Shown one piece after another: positions 42,826 to 52,753 of a stretch of DNA of 64,000 nt. Position 1 is the stretch's first letter; the number at the start of each line of letters is the position of its first letter. Source of the stretch: Mesobacillus maritimus (GTDB lineage Bacteria; Bacillota; Bacilli; Bacillales; Cytobacillaceae); contig NZ_JAMBNR010000008.1 in the NCBI RefSeq assembly GCF_023715205.1, positions 186,001-250,000 of the forward strand, in the 5' to 3' direction. The notes below the pieces were generated by a model. That model saw only the letters and a program-made list of their open reading frames with translations, did no database searches and was not told where the DNA came from. The position numbers were made by a program, and so were the translations under genes.

Positions 42826-44100
42826 CTACCTCTGCACAACCAGCTCATTCCGGACATAAGTCCAGTTCTGTGGGGCTGCTAATTCAATTTGCCAATATGT
42901 CGTCCCTAAAAGTTGATACAAATCAATCAAATTGTATTTCGAAATAAAACTTCGAATGTCTTCAAACCAAACAACATGCTCTTGATTGTTTTGACGATAG
43001 GAATAAAAAGGAGCCTTTGCTTTTTCATCAAATTGGATTGGGCGCCAGTTGGCGAGCGCAATATTCTGTGCAGCAAGAGCAGAACGTCCGATCGTCGTAT
43101 TACTAGGTAAGACTTTATCATATCCATATAGCGGCATCGCAATCTGCACTTTTTTAGGTATAATCTGTGAAATTGCGTAAAGAATAACATCTTCTACCCA
43201 CCAAGCTGGTGAAACCGGATCTGGTGGACCACCCGGATATCCATAATCAATTGTCATGACTGCTACGATATCTGCAATACGCCCAATTTCACGGTAATCA
43301 TATGCTCCAACAATTGGATTCGTTGGGAGGTCAGTTGTTTTAGCATGAACATTCACATGTAGGGTAAGAGGACCTAATGCATTTTTTAATTCCCTTAAAA
43401 ATGTGAGAAAATCATTTCTCCGTCCTGGGGGGATAAACTCAAAATCTATACTAACTCCCCTATACCTTCGTTCTCGAACAAGTTGTACAAGGCTTTGTAC
43501 AAGGTTCGCACGGAAGCTTGAATTTCCAAGCACTCTACCAATTAATTCCGCACTAAACTCACTATCCACTTGGTTTCGTATCATTAATAGCGGTAAAACT
43601 CCAAGGCTAAGGCTACGTGAAACTAAATTCCGATCTTCCAGTTGCACATAAGCATATCCTTCATCTGTAAGAGTATAGGCAGCAACCGCTAAGTACGTGA
43701 GTTGTTTTGCCAAATTAGTCACTTGCTGAATAGCAGCGGTCTCTGAATATGGAACACTAAACCCTAATGTAGAAAGTTCCATCAATTGATTGGTCGGTAT
43801 TGAAATGACCATTCCGGGCCTAAGACTTGGTTCAGATGCTAACATCGGATTTAAATCAAGGATTGCCTCTATGGTCGTGTTATATCGAATTGCGATTTTC
43901 CAAAATGTATCACCTGTTTGAGTTCGATATTGCCTTTGACGAAGTGTAGACATGGGTTGCGGTAAATAGAGCGCCAGCCCTGGAGTAAGTTGATTTCCTG
44001 CAGGCAGCCCATTGATAGAAATAATATTTGAAATGGAAATTTTGTATTTCCTGGAAATCATCCATAGAGTTTCACCACTTTGTACTACATGGACAGGCAT
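42826..44100 (-). CDS. LysM and GH18 domain protein (spore germination, YaaH/YdhD type)
   Basis: A 424-residue protein with two LysM repeats (HVVQSGETLWMISRKYKIS at 3-48, RTQTGDTFWKIAIRYNTT at about 58-103) and a glycoside hydrolase 18 barrel (about 110-424). The catalytic strand is RGVSIDFEFIPP, with the acid in DFE. There is no signal peptide, as in the spore proteins YaaH/SleL and YdhD, which act as N-acetylglucosaminidases on cortex fragments during germination. The choice between those two is open. AAGGTGTGG precedes the ATG. Confidence 0.88.
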   Translation of the reverse strand: MPVHVVQSGETLWMISRKYKISISNIISINGLPAGNQLTPGLALYLPQPMSTLRQRQYRTQTGDTFWKIAIRYNTTIEAILDLNPMLASEPSLRPGMVISIPTNQLMELSTLGFSVPYSETAAIQQVTNLAKQLTYLAVAAYTLTDEGYAYVQLEDRNLVSRSLSLGVLPLLMIRNQVDSEFSAELIGRVLGNSSFRANLVQSLVQLVRERRYRGVSIDFEFIPPGRRNDFLTFLRELKNALGPLTLHVNVHAKTTDLPTNPIVGAYDYREIGRIADIVAVMTIDYGYPGGPPDPVSPAWWVEDVILYAISQIIPKKVQIAMPLYGYDKVLPSNTTIGRSALAAQNIALANWRPIQFDEKAKAPFYSYRQNNQEHVVWFEDIRSFISKYNLIDLYQLLGTTYWQIELAAPQNWTYVRNELVVQR

Positions 44101-44221
44101 TCAACCACACCTTTTTCAGTCATTAACGTAGAACCAGAGAGAAGTTATTCCCCTCTCTACCTACTTTATAACCAGTTTATGGTCGAACATAACGAATATT
44201 CATAATGTCTAAGATGTTTCC

Positions 44222-46804
44222 TTATGCCCACTTTTTTGAATTCCGGTGTCCACGTCGATATCTTCCCTGAAAACAGTCATCACATATGGAAAACGGCGAA
44301 TCATCAGGAAGTGGTTTTCCACAGCGTTTGCATTTTTTACGGAAGTTTTCTACCTCATCTCGCAAGTAAACATGGACCTCATCGCTAATTTCTTCCCGAA
44401 CTCTTTCCCAATAGACTGCTTCCGTTCTTCGTCCTAACCGATATAAAAATAAAAGATGTAAACCAATCGCTTTATAGGTTAGCTCAAAATCCTCCAATCC
44501 TTTACGTTTTAATCGTGGTTCAGGTAATTCTTGGTCATCTGCTATTGCAATCATCGTATCTAGCCATTGGCGCACCAAAGCAGGCTCTTTTGATGCAAAT
44601 GGTAAATGGAGGAATCCATACAATTCCATCATCGAAAACCGCGTTTCGATTGGCGTCCCACTAATCAGTTCGTATAAATCCTGTTCCTCAGTAAGAGAGG
44701 CCTTTTTCGTACCTTTTGGAGGATCGAATTTCTCCCACAATTCGAAAAATGTTCCTAAATCACGGAAATATTTTTGAAAGCGTTCAAAAACCGTCGATGT
44801 TGGTGCAATCGCGAATGTCTCAACAGGTTTATCTGTTTGTTCTAACAGCTTGTTCATATACTTAATATCAGATGTAAAAGCAACTTTTCCAATATCATAA
44901 ATTCCTTTTCGACCAGCTCGGCCGGCAATTTGTTTCACCTCTTGAGACGTCAGCCTTCTGCGCCTCGTGCCATCAAACTTTTCTGTTTCCAAAAACACAA
45001 TTCTCCTGATGGGCAGATTTAATCCCATCCCAATTGCATCGGTGGCAACAACAACTTTTGTCTCCCCAGAATTAAACAATTCTATTTGCTTCTTCCTTGT
45101 TTCCGGAGGCATACTACCGTATATCATACTAACACTATGTCCACTTCGTTTTAATTTTGCTGCTGTTTCCAATACCCTCTTTCTGGAAAAACATATGAGG
45201 GCATCTCCTTTTTTCGTGTGTTTTAATTCGAACTCCTTTTGCTCAACTTCAAGCGGTGTATCGCGAGTATATTCATGAAGCTCTATTTCAACCCCTTCTA
45301 GGAGATTAAAGAGCATATCTTTAATATTCCAACTACCGATAATATGAACTTCTTTCGCCTTTGCATTCGTAATAGCCCGATACCAAGAAAATCCTCGGTC
45401 CTTGTCAGCTAACATTTGAGCTTCATCGATTACAATCACGTCATAATAATCTTTCTCGTGAAACATCTCAACTGTGCTTGAAATATGTGTTGCTCCTGCC
45501 ACTATTTTCTCTTCTTCCCCGGTCTTAAGTGAGCAAGGAACGCCATCCGCATTCAATTTGTCGTAAACCTCAAGTGCTAATAATCTTAACGGAGCTAAAT
45601 ATAAACCCGATTCCGCTGCTTTCATTTTTGATAGTGCGTGATGCGTTTTTCCAGTGTTGGTTTCACCGATATGTAATACATAACGTAAATTTGTTCCGAC
45701 AGAAGGAATATAAGCTCTACCAAAAATGTCTTCCATAATTCGTTTTTCTTCAGCTTGTTTCCGTTCAAATTCAATCCGTTCTTCTTCTTTTCTCCGCTCC
45801 CTTTCCGCCTGATCATATTCCAACCGTTCTTGATGCACTTTTTCATCAAAAGGCAAATCAGCTAGGGTTAATAGATCACTAAGGTATTCTTCCTCTAATT
45901 CTTGCATGCACTCATCCGTGATATCCAAACATTCATGATCAAACCATTCTAGAAATTTAGCCTCTGTAAACTTCCCTTGAAAAAAGTTCGCATATTCTTC
46001 TTCCAACTGATTTGGGAACTCTTTGACCACTAAGTTTGGAACGAAATCATAAATATACCCTAAAAGGACTTTTTCATAAAAATCAAAATATGTTTCATAA
46101 GCAAAAGTCCGCTTTCCCCAATCAAAAGAAGATTGAACGCCTCCTGTTAACTCTTCAAAGAACTCTGCCACCCTGTTGTAGTCATTCGGGTTCAACTGAC
46201 CTGTGTCTACTAGTCGTTCTTCTAACCTAAACGGCTCGACATATCCATATTTTGGATTTTGCTGCAAATCTTTCTTTAACTGCTTCGCAACATAATGACG
46301 CACTTTTAAAAATATAAACAGAAAATTTTTTTCTAAATAGTCATCAACCCATTTCTGAAGCTGGAATATGAATGCCTGCTGTTTCTGTTCTGCTTCAGCT
46401 TTCAAGATTCGTTGTTTGTGCAATTCCCGAGCGTATTCATATTTGTCTTTCCATAGTTCAGGTTCGTGGGCAAAACGTCCATCTAGCCATTTGACAACAT
46501 CAAAAGGTTCAACATCTCTAACCTCATTGCGGAACAATTTGTTTATAATTTTTTTGTCGACCCCTTCTGTTTCATATCCTTTCATTTTTAGATATTTTTT
46601 CTTTTCTTTTTTTGGTACATCATTTGACGCTTTCGTAATCCAAACATTTGTCCATATTTGTTCAATAAAATGTTTCCTGTCTTCTAAGTATTCTTGATAA
46701 GAACGGAACATTTCATTTCTACCTAAGTATGCATTTATATCTTCCATTAATTTTTGTTTTGTTTGATCAATCGCAATTGGGTATATTTCTTCTAATTTGC
46801 CCAT
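44222..46804 (-). CDS. Suv3-like DExH helicase with C-terminal zinc ribbon
   Basis: An 860-residue superfamily 2 helicase. An N-terminal region of about 370 residues (charged, with a coiled-coil stretch EYDQAERERRKEEERIEFER) precedes the helicase core. Motif I is HIGETNTGKTHHA, motif II IDEAQM, and motif VI QIAGRAGRKG. The QIAGRAGR form and gene length are typical of Suv3/SUPV3L1-type RNA helicases. The C-terminus has a CKRCG...CDDC zinc ribbon. Such proteins occur in some bacilli with no defined role; RNA unwinding is inferred. ATG 46804 behind GAAAGGGGA is chosen over ATG 46858. Confidence 0.85.
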   Translation of the reverse strand: MGKLEEIYPIAIDQTKQKLMEDINAYLGRNEMFRSYQEYLEDRKHFIEQIWTNVWITKASNDVPKKEKKKYLKMKGYETEGVDKKIINKLFRNEVRDVEPFDVVKWLDGRFAHEPELWKDKYEYARELHKQRILKAEAEQKQQAFIFQLQKWVDDYLEKNFLFIFLKVRHYVAKQLKKDLQQNPKYGYVEPFRLEERLVDTGQLNPNDYNRVAEFFEELTGGVQSSFDWGKRTFAYETYFDFYEKVLLGYIYDFVPNLVVKEFPNQLEEEYANFFQGKFTEAKFLEWFDHECLDITDECMQELEEEYLSDLLTLADLPFDEKVHQERLEYDQAERERRKEEERIEFERKQAEEKRIMEDIFGRAYIPSVGTNLRYVLHIGETNTGKTHHALSKMKAAESGLYLAPLRLLALEVYDKLNADGVPCSLKTGEEEKIVAGATHISSTVEMFHEKDYYDVIVIDEAQMLADKDRGFSWYRAITNAKAKEVHIIGSWNIKDMLFNLLEGVEIELHEYTRDTPLEVEQKEFELKHTKKGDALICFSRKRVLETAAKLKRSGHSVSMIYGSMPPETRKKQIELFNSGETKVVVATDAIGMGLNLPIRRIVFLETEKFDGTRRRRLTSQEVKQIAGRAGRKGIYDIGKVAFTSDIKYMNKLLEQTDKPVETFAIAPTSTVFERFQKYFRDLGTFFELWEKFDPPKGTKKASLTEEQDLYELISGTPIETRFSMMELYGFLHLPFASKEPALVRQWLDTMIAIADDQELPEPRLKRKGLEDFELTYKAIGLHLLFLYRLGRRTEAVYWERVREEISDEVHVYLRDEVENFRKKCKRCGKPLPDDSPFSICDDCFQGRYRRGHRNSKKWA

Positions 46805-46905
46805 CTTTATTCCCCTTTCTGCGTTTCTATTTATTATATGTAAAAAATATCTGTTCAATTATTATAAAGAAGTTTGCCGATACTTGTTATATCATAAAAC
46901 TCCAT

Positions 46906-46942
46906 AAAAAAGCGTAAATTCCCAATGGGAATTCACGCTTTG
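46906..46942 (-). terminator. Terminator after the YxcD-like gene
   Basis: AGCGTGAATTCCC and GGGAATTTACGCT (13-bp stem, one mismatch) are followed by a T-run on the minus strand. Confidence 0.8.
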
Positions 46943-47039
46943 TAACTTAGGGTCTAGGCTCCGAAGAACGGTATCTGTTTCCTATGACATATTTAATGTC
47001 ATGCGGCTTTTCTCACCTTCGAAGTCACCAATATTATAT

Positions 47040-47333
47040 TCAATTTCCGTGAATGAGTGCAATAATTCCTTCTTCGTCATCTAGAATTAATTCAATTCCA
47101 GAAAAAGGGTCTCGACCTAAAAACTGATCAACCCACATTCGAAGTGCCTCGATCATATTTTGTTTTATTAGTATTTGTTGTCGTCCATTCACATAGGTTT
47201 CCGCGGAAAAACCGTAATCATCATCATACATTAATTCCACTTGTACCTCTTCAGGCTTCACTTGTTTTTTATCAGCGAGATACAAACAAATGGAGTTAAC
47301 AATATCTTGTTCACTAACTTTTAGCGGCGCCAC
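47040..47333 (-). CDS. YxcD/DUF2653 family protein
   Basis: This is a 97-residue acidic soluble protein (EEVQVELMYDDDYGFSAET and SGIELILDDEEGIIALI) that I take to be of the DUF2653/YxcD family. Function unknown. The GTG start at 47333 lies inside the end of the upstream gene (13-base overlap) with GGGAGG before it, so the two are translated together. Confidence 0.7.
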   Translation of the reverse strand: MAPLKVSEQDIVNSICLYLADKKQVKPEEVQVELMYDDDYGFSAETYVNGRQQILIKQNMIEALRMWVDQFLGRDPFSGIELILDDEEGIIALIHGN

Positions 47334-47752
47334 TGGTCTTCCTCCCGTGTGCGATTTCGCTGTTTAATCATTGAAATAACTTTGCTAATAACCATGAACA
47401 GTAGCAGAATTCCAATAATGTTGATAGCCATGCCAAATAATGGTCCTAAGCCACCCATACCTGCTAATAAACCACCAAAGAGTAAACCAGCTAAACCTCC
47501 ATACATCATTCCACGCATGAAGCCACCATTATTATTTCTTGTCGTTGTCGCATTGTTTCGGTTTGTTACATTGTTATTTTGGCGGTTTACATTATTATTT
47601 TGGCTTGGACTGGTTGGATTAAAACTCTTGGACCCGGAACGGTATTTCTTGGCACTAACCTCCGTTTGTTGAATGTCTTGAAAAACGAAATTTCCTACTG
47701 GCGAAAACACAATTGTCATCGCAATCATTGCTGCTAATATTTTTTTGACCAT
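47321..47752 (-). CDS. Secreted/membrane protein with Asn-rich linker
   Basis: A 143-residue protein: an N-terminal signal-like helix (residues 5-22), then an asparagine-rich low-complexity stretch with repeated NRNN/QNNN (about 48-75), a glycine-rich hydrophobic segment (GGLAGLLFGGLLAGMGG) and a second membrane helix near 110-130 with a basic tail. Similar bacillar proteins are sometimes labelled Tim44-like, but I do not see enough of that domain to say so. GAGGAGG precedes the ATG. It overlaps the YxcD-like gene. Confidence 0.7.
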   Translation of the reverse strand: MVKKILAAMIAMTIVFSPVGNFVFQDIQQTEVSAKKYRSGSKSFNPTSPSQNNNVNRQNNNVTNRNNATTTRNNNGGFMRGMMYGGLAGLLFGGLLAGMGGLGPLFGMAINIIGILLLFMVISKVISMIKQRNRTREEDQWRR

Positions 47753-47998
47753 TTTCTTCCTCCTCTGGTGCCTTTTTTCTACAACCTTTTTTACGTTTCA
47801 ATCTCTAAAAAGTTCCCAAATCTCATAAGAATTTTTTAACTCCCTATTTAAAATAATGTTTTTTCTTGATTCTTTCAATAAATTAAGCCTTTTTAACGTG
47901 CCCAATATTTTTACAATTTATGTTTTCATAAATTAGTCACAATTAGGTGACTAAGTAGGAATGACTTCCATGTTAGAATCAATCTAAACGGGTTTTGC

Positions 47999-48014
47999 TG
48001 TGACATAAATCACA
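47999..48014. promoter_or_regulatory. FNR/CRP-type box upstream of qoxA
   Basis: TGTGA-CATAAA-TCACA is a perfect TGTGA-N6-TCACA palindrome, the site of Bacillus Fnr. It lies about 81 bases before the expected qox transcript start. Confidence 0.7.
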
Positions 48015-48072
48015 CATTCCACAACTTTCCTGCAAACACCATGAGCAAATTGTGAAAAAATGAACATTATTG

Positions 48073-48081
48073 TGGTATAAT
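48073..48081 (+). promoter_or_regulatory. Extended -10 promoter of the qox operon
   Basis: TGGTATAAT is an extended -10 element 36 bases before the qoxA start codon. A good -35 at the usual spacing is not visible (TTGTGA is 20 bases away), so an activator may help. Confidence 0.55.
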
Positions 48082-48117
48082 GTGCAGGGTTTGTTTATTT
48101 CAGAAAGGAGACCTCTT

Positions 48118-49026
48118 ATGAAAGGAAAATGGATTTTCTCATCCGTACTTATCACCATCGCTGCCATTTTGTCGGGCTGTGAACCTTTGCTGGTCTTAGA
48201 TCCAAAAGGACCTCAGGCAGAAAGGCAAGCACAAGACATTATGTTATCGATTGGAATCATGTCATTTATTGTTTTAGCAGTCTTTGCACTATTGATATTT
48301 GTTCTAATAAAATATCGAGCATCTAAGCAAAGTCCAGATTATGAACCGCCACACATGGAAGGGAATATTTGGGTAGAAGCAATTTGTGTGGGTATCCCAG
48401 TTTTAATTGTTGCTTACCTATCATTTGTTTCTGTTCAAAGTAACTATATTGTAGAAGCAACGCCTGAGAAGTATGAGGACCAAGAACCTTTAGTCGTTTA
48501 CGCTTCATCTTCGAACTGGAAATGGCATTTTAGTTACCCAGAAGAAGAAATTGAAACAGTCAACTACTTATATATTCCAACAAATCGTCCGCTTGAGTTT
48601 AAACTTTATTCTTATGGACCGATAACTAGTTTCTGGATTCCACAATTAGGTGGTCAGAAATATGCCATGAGTGACATGGTTACAACGCTCCATTTAGCCG
48701 CTGACGTTCCTGGCGAGTTTGTAGGACGAAACGCCAACTTTAGTGGTCAAGGATTTGCCGAAAATACTTTTGATGTAACAGCTATGTCTCAAAAAGATTT
48801 TGATGATTGGGTAGATGAGGTAAAAGATACAGCTGACCCATTAACCGAGGAAAAGTTTGATGAACTATTAGAACCTGGACATCTAGGTCGAATGACGTTC
48901 ACTGGAACACATTTAGATTTCATGCCACCTCCAGATCATGATCATGGATCTTCTGATTCTGAAGAAGGAAATGAACATCAAAATCATAGCGAACAAGATA
49001 AGGACTCAGACCATAGTAATCACTAA
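48118..49026 (+). CDS. qoxA: Cytochrome aa3 quinol oxidase subunit II
   Basis: A 302-residue lipoprotein subunit with signal peptide and lipobox LSGC (Cys near residue 20), two membrane helices, and an outside cupredoxin domain. VLDPKGPQAE is typical of QoxA. The CuA ligand cysteines of cytochrome c oxidases are absent, so the electron donor is quinol. The C-terminal tail is unusually rich in His, Asp and Ser (HDHGSSDSEEGNEHQNHS). ATG 48118 has AAAGGAG upstream. First gene of qoxABCD. Confidence 0.94.
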   Translation: MKGKWIFSSVLITIAAILSGCEPLLVLDPKGPQAERQAQDIMLSIGIMSFIVLAVFALLIFVLIKYRASKQSPDYEPPHMEGNIWVEAICVGIPVLIVAYLSFVSVQSNYIVEATPEKYEDQEPLVVYASSSNWKWHFSYPEEEIETVNYLYIPTNRPLEFKLYSYGPITSFWIPQLGGQKYAMSDMVTTLHLAADVPGEFVGRNANFSGQGFAENTFDVTAMSQKDFDDWVDEVKDTADPLTEEKFDELLEPGHLGRMTFTGTHLDFMPPPDHDHGSSDSEEGNEHQNHSEQDKDSDHSNH

Positions 49027-49082
49027 AACTATGGCTAGCTTACTAGAATCATAAAGATTTTACCGAAAGGAGAAACAACAGG

Positions 49083-51029
49083 ATGGAATTTTTCGAACGG
49101 TTTGCTGTACCACATCCAAGCCCTGCAATTTATGCCTCAATGGTTGCGATTGGCCTTGTAGTCATTGCGATTATTGCCGGTTTAACATATTTTAAGAAAT
49201 GGGGCTATTTATGGCGAGAGTGGTTAACAACAGTTGATCATAAACGAATCGGGATTATGTATTTAATCTCCGCATTGATCATGTTGTTCCGCGGTGGTGT
49301 TGATGCAGTTATGATGCGTGCTCAGCTATCAGCTCCAGAAAATACATTACTTGATGCACAGCATTATAATGAAATCTTTACAACTCACGGAGTTGTCATG
49401 ATTATCTTTATGGCAATGCCATTTATCTTTGCTCTCATGAATATCGTTGTACCATTACAAATTGGAGCACGTGACGTTGCGTTCCCACGCCTAAACGCTT
49501 TAAGCTTTTGGTTGTTCTTTATGGGAGCAATGCTTTTCAACATTTCGTTCGTAGTTGGTGGATCACCAGATGCAGGTTGGACTTCTTACTTCCCACTTGC
49601 AGGAAATGACTTTAGTACCTCTGTAGGTACGAACTATTATATGTTAGCGATCCAAATTTCAGGTATCGGTTCTCTAATGACCGGGATTAACATGATTACA
49701 ACGATCCTTAGAATGAGAGCACCTGGTATGACATTGATGAAGATGCCAATGTTTACATGGTCAACTTTCATCGCGAATGTTATCATTGTTTTCGCTTTCC
49801 CTGTATTAACGGTTGCGCTAGCAATGGGAACAATGGACCGTCTATTTGGAACCCAATTCTTCACAATGGAAAATGGCGGTATGGATATGCTTTGGGCCAA
49901 CCTATTCTGGGTTTGGGGTCATCCGGAAGTTTACATCCTAATCTTACCGGCATTCGGTATCTATAGTGAAGTAATTTCAACATTTTCTAGAAAGAATCTA
50001 TATGGTTATAAATCAATGGTGGCATCAATGGTTGTTATCTCACTCATGTCATTCTTAGTGTGGGTTCACCATTTCTTCACAATGGGTCAAGGTGCGTTAA
50101 CTAACAGCATCTTCTCGATTACGACAATGGCGATTGCCGTACCAACCGGGGTGAAAATTTTCAACTGGTTGCTTACAATGTATAAAGGTAAAATCACCAT
50201 TACAACGCCAATGCTTTATTCATTACTCTTTATCCCATTGTTTACACTCGGTGGAGTAACTGGTGTAATGCTTGCAATGTCAGCAGCAGATTATCAATAC
50301 CATAATACAATGTTCTTAGTGGCTCACTTCCACAACGTAATTATTCCTGGTGTTGTCTTTGCGATGCTAGCGGGACTCACTTACTATTGGCCAAAAATGT
50401 TTGGCTTCATGCTAAATGAAAAAATCGGGAAATGGACAGCATGGTTGCTTTCAATTGGTTTCCTATTGGCGTTTATGCCTATGTATATTACTGGTTTAGA
50501 CGGTCAAGCACGTCGGATGTACACGTACTCTGAAGCAACTGGTTTTGGAACATTAAACATGATCTCGTTCGTCGGTGCGATTATTATGGCCGTAGGCTTT
50601 GCCTTGATTGTTTATAATGTTTATTACAGTACACGTTATGCATCAAGAGATATAAGTTCTGACCCATGGGATGCTCGAACACTTGAATGGTCTACACATA
50701 ACCCAGTTCCAGAATACAACTTTGCAATTGTTCCAGAGGTCAAATCAAGCCAAGCTTTATGGGATGCAAAGAAAGAAGGACACAACCTGTTTAAAGGAAA
50801 GTATGAAGAAATTCATATGCCAAACAATAGTGGCGCACCATTTCTAATGAGTGTAGTCTTCTTCATCTGGGGATTTGCTATGATCTTCAGCTTATGGATT
50901 CCTGCAATAATTGCGACTATCGGAATCTTTGCTTTCATGGCACACCGTTCGTTCGAACAAGATCATGGACATCATATTTCAGTTAAAGAAATAGAAGAAA
51001 CAGAAACTAAAATGCGAGGTGCTAAATAA
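49083..51029 (+). CDS. qoxB: Cytochrome aa3 quinol oxidase subunit I
   Basis: This 648-residue catalytic subunit of the haem-copper oxidase reduces O2 and pumps protons. Visible are the first haem ligand region [23 protein letters not shown] with the CuB His and the cross-linked Tyr, VHHFFTMG with two more CuB His, and [12 protein letters not shown] with the haem ligands. About 14-15 membrane helices. GAAAGGAG precedes the ATG. Its last base overlaps the qoxC start (TAATG). Confidence 0.96.
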   Translation: MEFFERFAVPHPSPAIYASMVAIGLVVIAIIAGLTYFKKWGYLWREWLTTVDHKRIGIMYLISALIMLFRGGVDAVMMRAQLSAPENTLLDAQHYNEIFTTHGVVMIIFMAMPFIFALMNIVVPLQIGARDVAFPRLNALSFWLFFMGAMLFNISFVVGGSPDAGWTSYFPLAGNDFSTSVGTNYYMLAIQISGIGSLMTGINMITTILRMRAPGMTLMKMPMFTWSTFIANVIIVFAFPVLTVALAMGTMDRLFGTQFFTMENGGMDMLWANLFWVWGHPEVYILILPAFGIYSEVISTFSRKNLYGYKSMVASMVVISLMSFLVWVHHFFTMGQGALTNSIFSITTMAIAVPTGVKIFNWLLTMYKGKITITTPMLYSLLFIPLFTLGGVTGVMLAMSAADYQYHNTMFLVAHFHNVIIPGVVFAMLAGLTYYWPKMFGFMLNEKIGKWTAWLLSIGFLLAFMPMYITGLDGQARRMYTYSEATGFGTLNMISFVGAIIMAVGFALIVYNVYYSTRYASRDISSDPWDARTLEWSTHNPVPEYNFAIVPEVKSSQALWDAKKEGHNLFKGKYEEIHMPNNSGAPFLMSVVFFIWGFAMIFSLWIPAIIATIGIFAFMAHRSFEQDHGHHISVKEIEETETKMRGAK

Positions 51030-51625
51030 TGAAAATGGATCACTCGCTGCCACTTGAATATAGTACTGACCAGAATAAATTAAATATTTTAGGTTTCTGG
51101 ATTTTCCTTGGGGCCGAAATTATGCTCTTTGCTACCCTATTTGCAAGCTACTTTACACTTGCGAACCGCACGGGTAATGGTCCTACTGGAGCAGAAATTT
51201 TCGAAATTACACCTGTATTGATTGAAACGTTTTTACTGTTAACAAGTAGTTTTACCATTGGCTTAGGGATTCATGCAATGCGTCTCGGCAAGCAAAAAGC
51301 GATGCTAACTTTCTTCTCTGTTACATTGCTACTTGGGTTAGCATTCTTAGGCGTTGAAATCTACGAGTTTGTTCACTATGTTCATGTTGGAGCTGGGCTG
51401 CAAACAAGTGCATTCACTTCCATTCTATTAACAACATTAGGAACACACGGAGCCCACGTAACACTAGGTTTGTTCTGGGGATTATTCATTATCCTTCAAA
51501 TTAAAAAACGCGGTTTAACTCCGCAAACAGCAAATAAATCATTTATTTTCTCGTTATACTGGCATTTCCTAGATGTTGTTTGGATTTTCATCTTCAGCTT
51601 CATCTATTTGAAAGGAATGATGTAA
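51029..51625 (+). CDS. qoxC: Cytochrome aa3 quinol oxidase subunit III
   Basis: A 198-residue protein with five membrane helices. It has the subunit III signatures GFWIFLGAEIMLFATLFASY near the start, the conserved LGLAFLGVEIYEF, and GTHGAHVTLGL. It stabilises proton pumping by subunit I. The start overlaps the qoxB stop, indicating coupled translation. Confidence 0.95.
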   Translation: MKMDHSLPLEYSTDQNKLNILGFWIFLGAEIMLFATLFASYFTLANRTGNGPTGAEIFEITPVLIETFLLLTSSFTIGLGIHAMRLGKQKAMLTFFSVTLLLGLAFLGVEIYEFVHYVHVGAGLQTSAFTSILLTTLGTHGAHVTLGLFWGLFIILQIKKRGLTPQTANKSFIFSLYWHFLDVVWIFIFSFIYLKGMM

Positions 51626-51626
51626 T

Positions 51627-51908
51627 ATGAAGGAATTATTTCCAGCAAAACAAGTCCTAGGATTCGCCTTTTCCATATTATTAACCGTGGTTGCTCTTGC
51701 AGTAATTTTCCTGGATATGTCATTTCAAATGGGTATGCTTATCCTGCTCGTAACTGCCTTCGTTCAAGCTGGAGTTCAGTTAATCGTATTTATGCATGCT
51801 GGTGAAACAGAAGATCGCCCAGCAATTTATACAAATATTTATTACGGTGTAATCATTGCTATTGTTACGGTCTTGGGAACTTTGTTAACAATGGTTTGGG
51901 ATATGTAA
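51627..51908 (+). CDS. qoxD: Cytochrome aa3 quinol oxidase subunit IV
   Basis: A 93-residue protein with three membrane helices and the subunit IV pattern AFVQAGVQLIVFMHAGE. It is thought to help assemble subunit I. It starts one base after qoxC and closes the operon, with a terminator 10 bases after the stop. Confidence 0.94.
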   Translation: MKELFPAKQVLGFAFSILLTVVALAVIFLDMSFQMGMLILLVTAFVQAGVQLIVFMHAGETEDRPAIYTNIYYGVIIAIVTVLGTLLTMVWDM

Positions 51909-51917
51909 ATAATCTCT

Positions 51918-51950
51918 TAGAAGGAGTACCTTTGGTGCTCCTTCTTTTAT
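51918..51950 (+). terminator. Terminator of qoxABCD
   Basis: AGAAGGAG-TACC pairs with GGTG-CTCCTTCT and is followed by TTTTATTTTT. Confidence 0.85.
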
Positions 51951-51996
51951 TTTTATTTCTCTCTCCCATTTTCGGAAAGAATGGTACACGTAGACT

Positions 51997-52266
51997 TTAT
52001 TTAAGTTTAAAAGGGATGATTTTAGCTCTAGCCTCTTTTGGAACAACAACAATCCCCTTTTCGGTATTATCTATCATTTCTTCTGTCAATACGAAAAACA
52101 ATCCCATAATAAAGATGAAAATTGCTCCTACCGCAGCACCTAATCCAAGTCCAGTTAAAAGTGAATTGCTCACACTAAACCCGTACAAAAACATCATTGT
52201 ACCTACAGCTAAGATACTTCCTCCAACATACTTCACAACATTTAATAATTTTGTATAAGTCTTCAT
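51997..52266 (-). CDS. Small two-helix membrane protein
   Basis: This is an 89-residue protein with two hydrophobic helices (about 13-30 and 38-62) and a charged C-terminal tail (TEEMIDNTEKGIVVV). I do not recognise a family. AAAGGGGATG precedes the ATG, so it is likely expressed. It converges on qoxD and shares no operon with it. Confidence 0.65.
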   Translation of the reverse strand: MKTYTKLLNVVKYVGGSILAVGTMMFLYGFSVSNSLLTGLGLGAAVGAIFIFIMGLFFVLTEEMIDNTEKGIVVVPKEARAKIIPFKLK

Positions 52267-52482
52267 TTTTGTTCATCCCCTTTAAAATGAATACGCTTAC
52301 AACTACCTTTTTTAGAAGTAAAATAAATTAAAACCAAAGGATTTAAAATCCTCCAATAATTGGATGTGTCTATATTCTATCAAAAAAAACACAAAATTGA
52401 CACAAAATGTTCACAAAAATATCAATCTTTTTTCACATTTTAATCTAGACAATTTTTTAAAAAGAATATTATTAAAAATACA

Positions 52483-52512
52483 TTGACATTTACTGATTTA
52501 ATGTAGTAAAGT
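52483..52512 (+). promoter_or_regulatory. Promoter of the S-box leader
   Basis: TTGACA (52483-52488) and TAAAGT (52507-52512) at 18-base spacing lie about 30 bases before the riboswitch. Confidence 0.55.
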
Positions 52513-52540
52513 GTAGAGAAAATTATAAATACAATTTAGT

Positions 52541-52647
52541 TCTTATCAAGAGAGGTTGAGGGTCTGGCCCTATGATACCTCAGCAACCTTCAACAATTGT
52601 TGAAAAGGTGCTAAGTCCAGCAAGTTGTTAAACTTGGCAGATAAGAA
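52541..52647 (+). ncRNA. SAM-I (S-box) riboswitch
   Basis: Conserved blocks are in order: TCTTATCAAGAGAGGTTGAG, GGTCTGGCCCTATGATACCT, CAGCAACC, AAAGGTGCTAAGTCCAGCAA and CTTGGCAGATAAGAAG. The closing helix TCTTAT/ATAAGA is complete. It senses S-adenosylmethionine and, with the terminator downstream, controls metI-metC. Confidence 0.97.
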
Positions 52648-52670
52648 GAAGATTATGTACATCTAAACTT

Positions 52671-52699
52671 AAGTCTTCTTCTTGTGAGAAGACTTTTTT
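52671..52699 (+). terminator. S-box regulatory terminator
   Basis: AAGTCTTCTTC/GAGAAGACTT (10-bp stem with loop) is followed by TTTTTG, between the riboswitch and metI. Confidence 0.9.
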
Positions 52700-52753
52700 G
52701 TTGTGGTTTAAGCCAACCAACAATCGATCATGCGAATACAGGGAGTGTTACAT

